Positions 27,666-36,918 are shown, numbered from the stretch's first letter. The stretch is DNA of 64,000 nucleotides from Sva-07 sp963715825 (GCA_963715825.1 CAVQSI010000016.1:1-64000); one strand, 5' to 3'. Numbers and translations: made by a program. The notes: generated from the sequence alone by a model not told the origin.

Positions 27666-28442
27666 GTGACCACTTCTCGGTCGATCAGCACGCCGTCCTT
27701 CACAGCGCCGTCGTTCACCGCAACGGTGTCGGCGATCACCGACGCCTTCGGAGATCCGACGCGCCGGTCGATCTACCTGTTCGTGAAGGAGCGCTCCGGT
27801 GGCTCGGACGAACCGGTGGGCGGCGTCACGGCCTCGATGGTTGCCGCCGAGGTGGGCGTGCACGCCAACGTCGCTCGCCATCACCTCGACAAGTTGGCCG
27901 CCGGCGGCTATCTCGGAGTCGTCACCGGACGGGTCGCGGGTGCCGGCGCCGGCCGCCCGTCGAAGCGCTACGTCGCGGTGAGCGACGCGTCGGCGATCGG
28001 CGACGTCCCGGTTCGCAGCGACGACCTCGTGCTGTCACTGCTCGGGCGGGCACTCGATCGACTCCCGCACGACGAGGCCGAGATGATCGCCGAGGAAGTC
28101 GGCGCCGAGTACGGCCGGGCGATGGCCGAAGGCCTCACGGGTGATGCCCTCACGAACGGCCGCCGCTCGCTTCGCTCGGCCATGCAGTCGGTCGCCGACG
28201 CACTGACGGCGCACGGCTTCGCGGCGCACGCCGAAGGTCGTAACGGTCAGCTCCGGATCATCAACGACCACTGCCCGTTCGGCGACGTGGCGACCGACCA
28301 TCCGGTGATCTGTGCCGTCGATCGGGGCATGGTCAAGGGCATGCTCGCCGCGCTGGTCGACGACCATGGCGACACGACCGTCGATGTGGTCAGCGAGTCG
28401 AGCGTTGCCCGCGGCGACGCTGTGTGCTCCAACGCGATCTAG
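27666..28442 (+). CDS. SufR/ArsR-like regulator with a probable metal or Fe-S site
   Basis: A 258-residue regulator. The N-terminal winged helix (ITDAFGDPTRRSIYLFVKER ... VGVHANVARHHLDKL ... GRPSKRYVAV) is followed by a C-terminal region with HCPFGDVATDHPVICAVD, a CX12C spacing as in the Fe-S sensor SufR, and a third Cys in GDAVCSN. SufR normally has four cysteines; the fourth is not evident. Pairing with the Fe-S carrier Mrp supports an Fe-S or redox sensing role. GTG start. Confidence 0.8.
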   Translation: MTTSRSISTPSFTAPSFTATVSAITDAFGDPTRRSIYLFVKERSGGSDEPVGGVTASMVAAEVGVHANVARHHLDKLAAGGYLGVVTGRVAGAGAGRPSKRYVAVSDASAIGDVPVRSDDLVLSLLGRALDRLPHDEAEMIAEEVGAEYGRAMAEGLTGDALTNGRRSLRSAMQSVADALTAHGFAAHAEGRNGQLRIINDHCPFGDVATDHPVICAVDRGMVKGMLAALVDDHGDTTVDVVSESSVARGDAVCSNAI

Positions 28443-28457
28443 CGTCAGCGCCGCCCG

Positions 28458-28868
28458 TCAGGGCGCCGTGATCGACTTGATCTCCTCGGCGATCGTGTCG
28501 GTGAACTCGTTCGACGGGATGGCGGTCTGCATCGCCATCATCTTCATCATGTCGCCCTGCACCTTGATCTTGCCGGACATGAATGCCTGCATGGCGATCG
28601 CCTGGTCCTGGTCGACGAACATCGCTTTGGCGGTGTCGTAGTCGGTGGTGACGGTCGCGTCGGCGTCGTCGAGTTCGCCGAGTTCCATCACGAGATGACC
28701 CGACGACGTGTCGAGATAGCTCTTGACTTCGCCGTCGCCGAACGGCACGTCGACGATCACCTGGTTGATCTTGATCACCGTGGTGACCGGCGGAACCTGG
28801 TCGGCGTACTTCTCACGGATCTCGTGAGCTGCGGCCATCCACTCTTCTGACAGGAACGGGTGCGTCAT
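28458..28868 (-). CDS. SCP2 sterol-binding domain protein
   Basis: A 136-residue single-domain SCP2-like lipid carrier: VDVPFGDGEVKSYLDTSSG, VTTDYDTAKAMFVDQD and FMSGKIKVQGDMMKMMAMQ are the typical strand-helix segments. It probably binds hydrophobic ligands such as acyl-CoA. Its ATG overlaps the upstream enolase-family gene by four bases (ATGA), and it ends a four-gene operon. Confidence 0.92.
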   Translation of the reverse strand: MTHPFLSEEWMAAAHEIREKYADQVPPVTTVIKINQVIVDVPFGDGEVKSYLDTSSGHLVMELGELDDADATVTTDYDTAKAMFVDQDQAIAMQAFMSGKIKVQGDMMKMMAMQTAIPSNEFTDTIAEEIKSITAP

Positions 28869-30025
28869 AGTTCGGTGACTGTACCGCGCTCGTCGATGCC
28901 CAGACGGCTCGTCGTGACCGAGTCGAGAAACGCGTGGTCGAGATCGAATCCGAGGCCCGGGTTCGTCGGCACGGTGACGTGGCCGTCGGTGATCGTGATC
29001 GGGTCGGTCACGATGTCACGCGCGTAGAACCGTGTCGAGGCACTGATGTCGCCGGGCAGGGTGAAACCCGGCAGCGCGGCGAGGGCGGCGTTGGCGGCGC
29101 GGCCGATGCCGGTCTCCAACATGCCGCCGCACCACACGGGGATGCCCTGTGCGACACAGAGGTCGTGGATGCGGACCGCTTCGAGATACCCGCCGACGCG
29201 GCCCGGCTTGATGTTGGCGATCTCGCACGCGCCGAGTTCGATCGCGTCAGCGGTACCGGCGGCCGACACCAACGACTCGTCGAGGCAGATCGGTGTGTCG
29301 ACCTCGGCGGCGAGACGCGCGTGGCCGACGATGTCGTCCTCGGGCAGCGGCTGCTCGATCAGCAGCAGGTCGTACTCGTCGAGGCGAGCCAAGTGCGCAC
29401 CGTCGGTGCGGCGGTAGGCCGTGTTGGCGTCGACCTGGAACGGCGTGTCCGGCCCGATCAGTTCGCGCACGGCCGCGACCTGCTCGATGTCGGAGCCTGG
29501 TTCGATCTTCAGCTTGATGCGTACGTACCCGTCGTCGACGTAGCCCTGCACGGCGGCGAGCAGCTCGTCGGTCGAGTCGTGGATGCCGACGCTGACGCCG
29601 CTCGGGATGCGGGTCCGTTCGGCACCGAGGAACGACGCGAACGACTGACCCGTCGCCCGCAGCTGGGCATCGAGGACCGCCATCTCCAGTGCCGCCTTGG
29701 CCATCGGGTGGCCGTGCAGCTTCGCGAGCGCGGGTGCGACGTCGGCGGCCTCGATCGGCCCAGCCGCCATCAGCCGCGGGAGCAGGTGGTGGACGATCAC
29801 GTGCTGTGCGCCCTCGACGTACTCCGGTGAGTAGCTCGGCTCGGACAGCGCCACGCACTCGCCCCAGCCCTCGACCGTGTCGGCCGATCGTCCTGATGCG
29901 TCGGCGAGGTCGACACGCACGAGCAGGATGTCGCGCTCGGTCTGGCTGCCGAAGCTGGTTCGGAACGGCGACACCAGCGGCATCGCGATCCGGCGCAGTT
30001 CGACACGGTCGATGATCCAGGTCAT
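28865..30025 (-). CDS. menC: o-succinylbenzoate synthase / N-succinylamino acid racemase family
   Basis: Enolase-superfamily protein of 386 residues. The catalytic lysine pair is in VRIKLKIEPG. Metal ligands are in FQVDANTAY, LLLIEQPL and PICLDESL, and the second base is Lys in IANIKPGRVGG. The family includes MenC of menaquinone synthesis and promiscuous N-succinylamino acid racemases. The adjoining GNAT gene favours the racemase setting seen in other bacteria, and no other men genes are nearby, so menC is a family label rather than a proven function. It overlaps both neighbours by four bases. Confidence 0.85.
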   Translation of the reverse strand: MTWIIDRVELRRIAMPLVSPFRTSFGSQTERDILLVRVDLADASGRSADTVEGWGECVALSEPSYSPEYVEGAQHVIVHHLLPRLMAAGPIEAADVAPALAKLHGHPMAKAALEMAVLDAQLRATGQSFASFLGAERTRIPSGVSVGIHDSTDELLAAVQGYVDDGYVRIKLKIEPGSDIEQVAAVRELIGPDTPFQVDANTAYRRTDGAHLARLDEYDLLLIEQPLPEDDIVGHARLAAEVDTPICLDESLVSAAGTADAIELGACEIANIKPGRVGGYLEAVRIHDLCVAQGIPVWCGGMLETGIGRAANAALAALPGFTLPGDISASTRFYARDIVTDPITITDGHVTVPTNPGLGFDLDHAFLDSVTTSRLGIDERGTVTEL

Positions 30026-30738
30026 GAAGATGATCCGATCACGTACGCGCCGGCGCGCGTGAATCCGACGACGCGGCGACCGGTGTCGAGGGCGTCGGTC
30101 AACGCCGCGCGGGTCGCTGCACGCCATCGCGCAACCTCCGCAGGATCGCTTCGGCGGAGCTCGACGACGTCGGCCGGTGTCGGCACCAGGATCGGGTCGG
30201 TGACGTCGTCGCCCTGGCGCGGCTGGTGTGGGATCGGGGCTGCCACGTCCCACGCCACGAGCAGCCGATCGGACTCGTCGCCGGCGTTGATCGCATCGGT
30301 CATCTCACCGTAGAACGATGGCAGGTACGCCTCCACGTCGGCGCCCAGGACGGCGATGTTGAACCAGGCGTTGCGTCGCACCAGCGGATCGAACGTCCAC
30401 GTGATCCAGCGCAGCTCGCGCTCGGCGGCCCATGCGCGCTGGTGGAGCTTGATCGCCCGGCCGACCCCAGCGTGCCGCATCGAGTCGACGACACCGGTGA
30501 CGTGGCTGTGCAGCGCCAGTTCGCCGTGGTGATCGGCGAGGAAGCCGACCGACGCGCCGACCATCCGGTCCTGGTCGAACGCGGCAGCGACATAGCCCCC
30601 GGAGTGGGAGATCGCCGTCAACAGCTCGACGTTGACGAGCGGGGTCGGCGTCCCCCAGACGTCCTGCATCAGTGCGCCATGGTCGTCGAAGTCGTGGCGA
30701 GTCGTGATCGAACGGACGGTGATCGACGACTCGGTCAC
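30022..30738 (-). CDS. GNAT family acyltransferase
   Basis: A 238-residue predicted acetyl/succinyltransferase of the type found beside enolase-family racemases. The acyl-CoA binding loop is in HAGVGRAIKLHQRAWAAERE, with FDPLVRRNAWFNIAVLGADV downstream. It starts with GTG overlapping the upstream stop (GTGA), and its own stop overlaps the start of the menC-type gene. Likely substrate is an amino acid; not proven. Confidence 0.82.
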   Translation of the reverse strand: MTESSITVRSITTRHDFDDHGALMQDVWGTPTPLVNVELLTAISHSGGYVAAAFDQDRMVGASVGFLADHHGELALHSHVTGVVDSMRHAGVGRAIKLHQRAWAAERELRWITWTFDPLVRRNAWFNIAVLGADVEAYLPSFYGEMTDAINAGDESDRLLVAWDVAAPIPHQPRQGDDVTDPILVPTPADVVELRRSDPAEVARWRAATRAALTDALDTGRRVVGFTRAGAYVIGSSS

Positions 30739-31928
30739 GGCGCCACCGGATCGCCGTCGGCACGCTCGGACGATGCGACGTGGGTGCCCTGCACGACGTG
30801 GTAGGCGGTGCGCACCGCAAGGATCTGGCGGATCTCGGGGCCGACGTCGCTGGCGAACTCGGTCCGGTACGTCTCGTCGGTGGTGAGCACGACGGTGAAG
30901 TACATGCCGGAGAACGCACCGAGGAACACCGAGACCCGGATCAGCGGCTCGGTGAGCACGAGGGTTCGATCACCGAAGCCGGTCTCGGCGATGGTGCGCA
31001 GCGACTCGAGGCCGGTCCAGTTGGTGATCGTGTCGGCGGTGATCGCGATGAAGCCGAAGAACACGAAGAACCCGGTCAGCGCGGCGACGACGAGCGTGAT
31101 CTGCAGCGCCTGGCCGAACAGCACGATGAGGCCGATGTTGAACCGCTGACGCGGACGAAGCGGATCGAGGGTTGCTCCGTGAGTGGGCAGCTCGACGTCC
31201 TCGGCCGGGGTTCCCTGGACGTAGGTGCCGATGTCGTCCCACGAGTCGAAACGGTTCTCGTGACGGATGAAGCCCGGGATCCGGCTGACGGCGAACACGG
31301 CGCCCAACGAGAAGAACGTGAGCACGATCACGACATACGCGGCACCGTCGAGGGTGCCGGCCATCTCCCACACCTCGGCGTTGATGAACAGGAAGGTGTT
31401 GAAGACCAGGAGCAGGGGGAGCGCCTTGGCGACCAGGGGGCCGAGGCCGGTGAGCTGACCGCTCGACCGTCGCGCCCCCCACCGCAGCAGGGGACCGACG
31501 CCGTACGACGACCACAGGTAGATCAGCAACAGCAGCACCAACGCCAGCACGACGCTCTCGATCGCGTCGCGGACCTGGCCGAAGGCGAGCACCGGGATCG
31601 CCGGCCCGAACACGAACAGCAACAGCTCGGGCGCATCGATGTCGGTCGGGCGGGCGAACGCTGCGACGCCGCGAAGCCGGTTCGACAGCACCCACGCTGC
31701 GAGCAGCATCGCGACCACGGCGGCAGCAGCTGCGAGGTTCTGCGCCAGCGACCACTCCCGGAGGTCGAGCGCGTTCAGCCCGAGCAACAGGTAGGCGACC
31801 ACGAGCAGCGGAAGTGCCCGCGTCCACGTGTCCAGGACGGAGGCGTCGTTGTTGCTCTCGATCAGGTGCGGAACGCCCCGCTGCACGAACCAGCGCTCGA
31901 TCTCGTTCGCGCGCTCGGTCGGCGTCAT
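30735..31928 (-). CDS. polytopic membrane protein of unknown function
   Basis: A 397-residue protein with about eight to nine helices (LPLLVVAYLLLGLNAL, LLLFVFGPAIPVLAFGQV, IGLIVLFGQALQITLVVAALTGFFVFFGFIAI). The soluble N-terminal segment has ERANEIERWFVQRGVPHLI and the C-terminal segment TTDETYRTEFASDVGPEIRQIL. I do not recognise the family beyond conserved actinobacterial membrane proteins. TACGTT seven bases upstream of the ATG indicates a leaderless start for the operon. Its stop overlaps the GNAT start. Confidence 0.8.
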   Translation of the reverse strand: MTPTERANEIERWFVQRGVPHLIESNNDASVLDTWTRALPLLVVAYLLLGLNALDLREWSLAQNLAAAAAVVAMLLAAWVLSNRLRGVAAFARPTDIDAPELLLFVFGPAIPVLAFGQVRDAIESVVLALVLLLLIYLWSSYGVGPLLRWGARRSSGQLTGLGPLVAKALPLLLVFNTFLFINAEVWEMAGTLDGAAYVVIVLTFFSLGAVFAVSRIPGFIRHENRFDSWDDIGTYVQGTPAEDVELPTHGATLDPLRPRQRFNIGLIVLFGQALQITLVVAALTGFFVFFGFIAITADTITNWTGLESLRTIAETGFGDRTLVLTEPLIRVSVFLGAFSGMYFTVVLTTDETYRTEFASDVGPEIRQILAVRTAYHVVQGTHVASSERADGDPVAP

Positions 31929-32042
31929 CGCCCAGAACGTACCGGCTGGGGGCAAGTCGACAGCGAACGGCCGTCGTCGGGCCGTGAACGGTTCGTCAAA
32001 CCTCGTGGAAGTGGCATGCCGAATCCGATAGCAAGGGGGTCT

Positions 32043-33608
32043 ATGGCTCGCATCCTGGTCACCGAAGAGATCGCCGAGGGGGGCCTCGACCGCCTCCGGT
32101 CCGCCGGCCACGAGGTCGACGTGCAACTCGGCCTCTCCGCCGACGCACTGCTCGGCGTCGTTCCCGGCGCTCACGCCCTCATCATCCGCTCCGCGACCGA
32201 CGTCACCGACGCCGTGCTCGCCGCCGGCAGCGACCTGATGGTCGTCGGTCGGGCGGGCATCGGTCTCGACAACGTCGACGTCGACTCGGCGACCACCCGC
32301 GGCGTGATGGTCGTCAACGCCCCGCAGAGCAACATCGTGTCGGCCGCCGAGCACACGATGGCGCTGCTGATGGCGTCGGCACGCAACGTGCCCCAGGCCC
32401 ACGCCGCCCTGGTGCAGGGTCGTTGGGAGCGCAGCCGCTGGGAAGGCGTCGAACTCGCCGACAAGACCCTCGGCATCGTCGGGCTGGGCCGGATCGGCAA
32501 GCTCGTCGCCGATCGTGCCAAGGGCTTCGGGATGCGCCTCGTTGCGTACGACCCGTTCGTGTCGGACGAACGTGCCAAGAAGATGGGTGTCGAACTGTTG
32601 GCGCTCGATCAGGTCGTTGCCGAGTCCGACTTCCTCACCGTGCACCTCCCCAAGACGCCCGAGACGCTGGGGCTGATCAACCGCGACCTGCTGCTCAAGG
32701 CCAAGCCGAGCCTGCGGATCATCAACGTCGCACGTGGCGGCATCGTGCACGAGGGTGACCTCGCCGACTGCCTGCGCGAGGGGATCATCGCCGGCGCCGC
32801 GCTCGACGTGTTCTCCACCGAGCCGATGACCGAGTCGCCGCTGTTCGAGATCGACTCCGTCATCGTCACGCCGCACCTCGGTGCCAGCACCCGCGAAGCG
32901 CAGGACAAGGCGGGCGACACGATCGCGTCGATGGTGCAGCTCGCGCTCGCCGGCGAGTTCGTTCCGTTCGCCGTCAACGTCAACGCTGCCGAAGCGAGCG
33001 AGACGATCCGGCCGTACCTCCCGCTCGCCGAGCGGCTCGGCAGCCTGTTCGTGTCGCTCGTCGGCGGCCTGCCGTCCGAGCTCGAGATCTGCTGCGAAGG
33101 CGAGATCGCCGGCTACGACACCCGGATCCTCGAGTTGGCGGTCCTGAAGGGCTTCTTCGGTGCGATCTCCGACGAGCCGGTCACCTACGTCAACGCCCCA
33201 CAGCTCGCCAAGCAGCACGGTGTCGAGGTCCGCGACGTGTGTTCCGCAACGTCGGCCGACTTCGTCAACCTGCTGTCGCTGCGTGGCGGCGGCCATTCGA
33301 TCTCGGGCACCCTCGCCGGACCGAAGGCGACGCAGCGCATCGTCAACATCGACGACACGCCCTTCGACGTGCCGCCGGTCGACAACATGGTCGTCATCCA
33401 GAACGACGACCGTCCGGGCGTGATCGGCACCGTTGGCACGCTGCTCGGCGATGCCGGGGTCAACATCTCCGACATGGACGTCAGCCGAGTCACCGGCTCG
33501 GACACCGCCGTCATGCTGATCGCGCCGAGCGCCCCGGTCCCTGCCGAGGTGCTCGACGCCCTCCGCGCCGCTCCCGGCATCCTCCAGGTCACCAGCCTCA
33601 CTGGCTGA
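32043..33608 (+). CDS. serA: D-3-phosphoglycerate dehydrogenase
   Basis: First enzyme of serine synthesis, oxidising 3-phosphoglycerate with NAD. It has 521 residues, the long actinobacterial form. The NAD-binding GLGRIGK is at 147-153, with catalytic Arg in INVARGGIV and His in TPHLGASTREAQ. An intervening ASB-type domain precedes a C-terminal ACT domain (NDDRPGVIGTVGTLLG) for serine feedback. AAGGGGG lies four bases before the ATG. It diverges from the membrane protein operon. Confidence 0.97.
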   Translation: MARILVTEEIAEGGLDRLRSAGHEVDVQLGLSADALLGVVPGAHALIIRSATDVTDAVLAAGSDLMVVGRAGIGLDNVDVDSATTRGVMVVNAPQSNIVSAAEHTMALLMASARNVPQAHAALVQGRWERSRWEGVELADKTLGIVGLGRIGKLVADRAKGFGMRLVAYDPFVSDERAKKMGVELLALDQVVAESDFLTVHLPKTPETLGLINRDLLLKAKPSLRIINVARGGIVHEGDLADCLREGIIAGAALDVFSTEPMTESPLFEIDSVIVTPHLGASTREAQDKAGDTIASMVQLALAGEFVPFAVNVNAAEASETIRPYLPLAERLGSLFVSLVGGLPSELEICCEGEIAGYDTRILELAVLKGFFGAISDEPVTYVNAPQLAKQHGVEVRDVCSATSADFVNLLSLRGGGHSISGTLAGPKATQRIVNIDDTPFDVPPVDNMVVIQNDDRPGVIGTVGTLLGDAGVNISDMDVSRVTGSDTAVMLIAPSAPVPAEVLDALRAAPGILQVTSLTG

Positions 33609-33642
33609 CCGTCGCCGGCCGGCGTCGATGGGCGCCCGACCT

Positions 33643-33697
33643 CCGAAATGGCGCGGTGCTGTGCCGCTCAGCGCAACGCCAGCGCGATTTTTCGGGG
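33643..33697. repeat. intergenic palindrome family C, copy C1
   Basis: A unit of about 55 bp ending in CCGAAA and TTTCGG. Read on the minus strand its centre is GCGTTGCGCTGAGCGG. It lies between the convergent serA and pyrF genes, and its ATTTTTCGG edge could also serve as a terminator. Copies C2 and C3 are at 56485 and 57589, in the opposite orientation. Confidence 0.8.
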
Positions 33698-33717
33698 TGG
33701 GCAGCGGGAGGGGTGGG

Positions 33718-34524
33718 TCAGGAGAGGCGGAGCGAGGCGGCCGTGCGTTCGGCTTCGGCGCGGGCGGCGTCGGCGAAGTCCGATCCCGCACTGGCGTAGA
33801 GGATCGCGCGTGACGAGCTGACGATGAGGCCGCGGCCGTTCGCGCTGGCGCCGTGTTCGACGACAGAGGCTGCGTCGCCGCCCTGAGCGCCGACACCGGG
33901 AACGAGGATCGGCACGTTCGGCGCGATCGCTCGGACGTCGGCCAGCTCGGTCGGATAGGTGGCGCCGACGACGAGGCCGCAGTCGCCACGTTTCGACCAG
34001 TCGTCGGCGACCAGGCGGGCGACGTGGGCATAGATCGGCGAACCGTCGGCGACGAGCGACTGGATGTCGTCGCCGCCGGGATTGCTCGTGCGGCACAGCG
34101 CGATGACCCCGCCACCGTGTTCGAAGTACGGCTCGATCGAGTCGGTGCCGAGGTAGGGATTGACCGTGACGGCGTGCGCGCCGTAGCGGCCGAATGCCTC
34201 GCGGGCATAGTGCTCGGCGGTCGAGCCGATGTCGCCGCGCTTGGCGTCGAGGATCAGCGTGACGTTCGGATACGTCTCGCGGACGTAGCGACAGATCCGC
34301 TCCAGCGCCGCCTCCTCGCCTTGGCTGGCGAAGTACGCGATCTGCGGCTTGAAGGCGCACGCCAGGTCGGCGGTGGCGTCGATGATCGCCTTGCAGAACG
34401 TCTCGGTGGCGCCGTGCACCCCGTCGAGCGGCGTCGGCATTCGTGCCGGGTCCGGATCGAGGCCGACGCACAGCATCGATTCCGACGCGGTCCACGACGC
34501 ATCGAGTTGCCGGAGAAACGTCAC
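33718..34524 (-). CDS. pyrF: orotidine 5'-phosphate decarboxylase
   Basis: Final step of UMP synthesis, 268 residues of the actinobacterial (type 2) class. Substrate motifs are LCVGLDPDPARMP, CAFKPQIAYFA and the catalytic LILDAKRGDIGSTAEHYA, with the phosphate loop near VPGVGAQGGD. The GTG at 34524 is chosen because it lies just after the stop of the ferredoxin gene and gives a normal N-terminus (VTFLRQLDASW). It is convergent with serA. Confidence 0.94.
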   Translation of the reverse strand: MTFLRQLDASWTASESMLCVGLDPDPARMPTPLDGVHGATETFCKAIIDATADLACAFKPQIAYFASQGEEAALERICRYVRETYPNVTLILDAKRGDIGSTAEHYAREAFGRYGAHAVTVNPYLGTDSIEPYFEHGGGVIALCRTSNPGGDDIQSLVADGSPIYAHVARLVADDWSKRGDCGLVVGATYPTELADVRAIAPNVPILVPGVGAQGGDAASVVEHGASANGRGLIVSSSRAILYASAGSDFADAARAEAERTAASLRLS

Positions 34525-34531
34525 CGCGAGG

Positions 34532-34723
34532 TCAGTCCTCGATCGTGATCGCCGCCGTCGGGCACAGGTCCGCTGCTTCGCGCACCTTGGCGGCGACGTC
34601 GTCGCCCGGTTCCTCCTGGAGGATGTAGAGGTAACCGTCGCTTCGGACCTCGAACACCTCGGGACACACCTGCATGCAGGCACCCGTGGATGCGCACACG
34701 TCGAAGTCGACGCTCACCTTCAT
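34532..34723 (-). CDS. small [3Fe-4S]-type ferredoxin
   Basis: A 63-residue ferredoxin: DFDVCASTGACMQVCPEVF and ADLCPTAAI give the CX5CX3C...CP pattern of single-cluster actinobacterial ferredoxins, which often serve cytochromes P450. The second Cys of a four-iron motif is not in place, so a 3Fe-4S cluster is likely. It precedes pyrF by seven bases. The only P450 in the window is 24 kb away. Confidence 0.9.
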   Translation of the reverse strand: MKVSVDFDVCASTGACMQVCPEVFEVRSDGYLYILQEEPGDDVAAKVREAADLCPTAAITIED

Positions 34724-34786
34724 GTGGTCACCTGCATGTCGTGCTCCTGCTTCTTCGTTCGGTGGGGTTCGTGCGTGACCGGTCGA

Positions 34787-35176
34787 TCACGTCTTCGACT
34801 GACGGTAGCCGTCGGCTTCTGCGGCGGCGGCAGTCGGGTAGCACCGGTCAGGCTTCGTGCGCTCGTAGAAGCGGCCGCCCGGAACGTGGAAGATGCCCGA
34901 CGACTCCTTGACCTTGACCGGGTGGCCGTGCGGAGTCGACCCGTCATCGTTGCCCGGCAGCCAGGCCTGGGCGACGTGGGCGGCCTCGGTGGTCGGTGCC
35001 GCCGCTGCCGGCGCGTCGGGTTCGGTGGCGCGTGTGGGCAGGTCCGGCCACTGCGGCGGTGACGTCGGTGTCGGCGTGGTGGCCTGGCTACGCCACCACG
35101 ACACAGCGGCTCCCGCGCCGAGTGCCAGCAGCGTGAGCAGCAACGTCCGTCGAAGCGCGGTGCCGAGCGGGGTCAT
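34787..35176 (-). CDS. membrane-anchored sunset-domain protein
   Basis: A 129-residue protein with an N-terminal anchor (LRRTLLLTLLALGAGAAVSWW), a Pro/Thr/Ala-rich spacer and a C-terminal conserved block KVKESSGIFHVPGGRFYERT followed by CYPTAAAAEADGYRQSK. That is the signature of the short Ada-like sunset domain. TACAGT seven bases upstream of the ATG supports this start. Function unknown; probably exposed outside the membrane. Confidence 0.75.
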   Translation of the reverse strand: MTPLGTALRRTLLLTLLALGAGAAVSWWRSQATTPTPTSPPQWPDLPTRATEPDAPAAAAPTTEAAHVAQAWLPGNDDGSTPHGHPVKVKESSGIFHVPGGRFYERTKPDRCYPTAAAAEADGYRQSKT

Positions 35177-35196
35177 CGATGCGACTGTAGTTCGCG

Positions 35197-36918
35197 TCAG
35201 CGCTGATGGCGTTCGAACGCGCACAGCACGGCGCGCAGCGATGCCGTGGTGATGTTCGGATCGACGCCGATGCCCCAGCGCACCTTGCCGCCGTCGCTGA
35301 TGGTCTCGACGTAGGCGGCGGCTTGCGCGTTCGCGCCCTTGCCGATGGCGTGTTCGGCGTAGTCGAGCACGTCGAAGTGTCCGTCGACGCGGTCACCGAA
35401 CTCGGCGATCAGCGCCGCAACGAACGCCTCGACCGGGCCGTCGCCTTCGCCATAGATCGAGTGGGCCGCGCCGTCGATGTCGAGCTGTGCCTGGATCGAG
35501 GTGTTGCCACCGTCGTCGCCGGTGCGGGTGTGCAGTTCGTGGCTGCGCAGACGGAACCCGGGCTCGTCGGGCAGGTACTCGCTCGTGAACGCATCCCACA
35601 TCACGCCCGGGCCGATCTCGGTGCCGGAGTCCTCGGTGATGTGCTGGATCGTCTTGGAGAACTCGATCTGGAGGCGCCGCGGCAGGTCGAAGCCGTGCTC
35701 GGCCTTCATCACGTAGGCCACGCCGCCCTTGCCGGACTGGCTGTTCACACGGATCACGGCCTCGTACGACCGCCCGACGTGGGCCGGGTCGATCGGCAGG
35801 TACGGCACGCCCCACTCGGGGTACTCGCCGTCGTCGCCGCGCTTGGCATCGAGCGCCTCGAAGCCCTTCTTGATCGCGTCCTGGTGGCTGCCGGAGAACG
35901 CGGTGTAGACGAGGTCGCCCGCGTACGGATGGCGAGGATGCACCGGCAGGCGGTTGCAGTACTCGGCGGTGCGGCGCAGCTTGTCGATGTCGCCGATGTC
36001 GAGCTGCGGGTCGACACCGTTCATGAACAGGTTCATCGCCAGGGTGATGATGTCGACGTTGCCGGTGCGCTCACCGTTGCCGAACAGTGTCCCCTCGACC
36101 CGGTCGGCGCCGGCCATCACGCCGAACTCGGCGGCAGCCACTGCACAGCCGCGGTCGTTGTGCGGATGCAGCGAGATGATCACCGAGTCGCGCTGCTTGA
36201 TCGTGCGGCCGAACCACTCGATCACGTCGCCGTAGACGTTGGGGGAGTAGCACTCGACCGTGGCGGGCAGGTTGAGCATGATCGGATTGTCGGGCGTGGG
36301 CTCGACGACATCCATCACGGCTTCGCACACCTCGATCGCGAACTCCGGCTCGGTGAGCGTGAAGCTCTCCGGCGAGTACTCGTAGCGGATCTTCGTGTCG
36401 CCGGCGGCGTGCTCGAGCTTGCGGCACAGCTTGGCGCCGTTGACCGCGACGTCGACGATGCCCGCCTTGTCGAGGCCGAACACCACCTCGCGCTGCAGCG
36501 GGTTGGTCGAGTTGTAGAAGTGCACGATCGCCCGGGGTGCGCCCTGGATGCATTCGTAGGTGCGTTCGATCAGTTCCTGGCGACACTGCACCAGCACCTG
36601 GATGGTGACGTCGTCGGGGATGCGGTCCTCTTCGATCAGTTGGCGCACGAAGTCGAAGTCGGGCTGGCTGGCCGACGGGAAGCCGACCTCGATCTCCTTG
36701 AACCCCATCGCGACGAGTTCTTCGAACATGCGCAGCTTGCGCGTCGGGTCCATCGGGTCGATGAGCGCCTGGTTGCCGTCGCGCAGGTCGACCGAGCACC
36801 ACAGCGGCGCCGTGTCGATGGTGACGTTCGGCCACGTGCGGTCGGTGAGCACGATCGGGACGAACGGCGTGTACTTCTCGAAGGGCATCTTCTTCGGGGT
36901 GACGTTCTGGGGAGGCAT
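35197..36918 (-). CDS. leuA: 2-isopropylmalate synthase
   Basis: Commits 2-ketoisovalerate and acetyl-CoA to leucine. It has 573 residues, the long actinobacterial class. The catalytic block is SVDLRDGNQALIDPMDPTRK, metal ligands are in SLHPHNDRGCAVAAAE, GERTGNVD follows, and the C-terminal LeuA regulatory domain runs from about 440 to the end. The ATG at 36918 has a GGAG-type site a few bases upstream and follows a 180-base leader with a Leu-rich peptide and terminator, so attenuation by leucine supply is expected. Confidence 0.97.
   Translation of the reverse strand: MPPQNVTPKKMPFEKYTPFVPIVLTDRTWPNVTIDTAPLWCSVDLRDGNQALIDPMDPTRKLRMFEELVAMGFKEIEVGFPSASQPDFDFVRQLIEEDRIPDDVTIQVLVQCRQELIERTYECIQGAPRAIVHFYNSTNPLQREVVFGLDKAGIVDVAVNGAKLCRKLEHAAGDTKIRYEYSPESFTLTEPEFAIEVCEAVMDVVEPTPDNPIMLNLPATVECYSPNVYGDVIEWFGRTIKQRDSVIISLHPHNDRGCAVAAAEFGVMAGADRVEGTLFGNGERTGNVDIITLAMNLFMNGVDPQLDIGDIDKLRRTAEYCNRLPVHPRHPYAGDLVYTAFSGSHQDAIKKGFEALDAKRGDDGEYPEWGVPYLPIDPAHVGRSYEAVIRVNSQSGKGGVAYVMKAEHGFDLPRRLQIEFSKTIQHITEDSGTEIGPGVMWDAFTSEYLPDEPGFRLRSHELHTRTGDDGGNTSIQAQLDIDGAAHSIYGEGDGPVEAFVAALIAEFGDRVDGHFDVLDYAEHAIGKGANAQAAAYVETISDGGKVRWGIGVDPNITTASLRAVLCAFERHQR

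Noticed and set aside
30735..34208. Very long minus-strand open frame through serA and pyrF
   Set aside because: Only the part up to 31928 is a real membrane protein gene. The rest is antisense to serA, an effect of high GC content.
34532..34723. Ferredoxin as redox partner of the P450 at 58.6 kb
   Set aside because: It is cotranscribed with pyrF, 24 kb away. A link is possible but not supported by the sequence.
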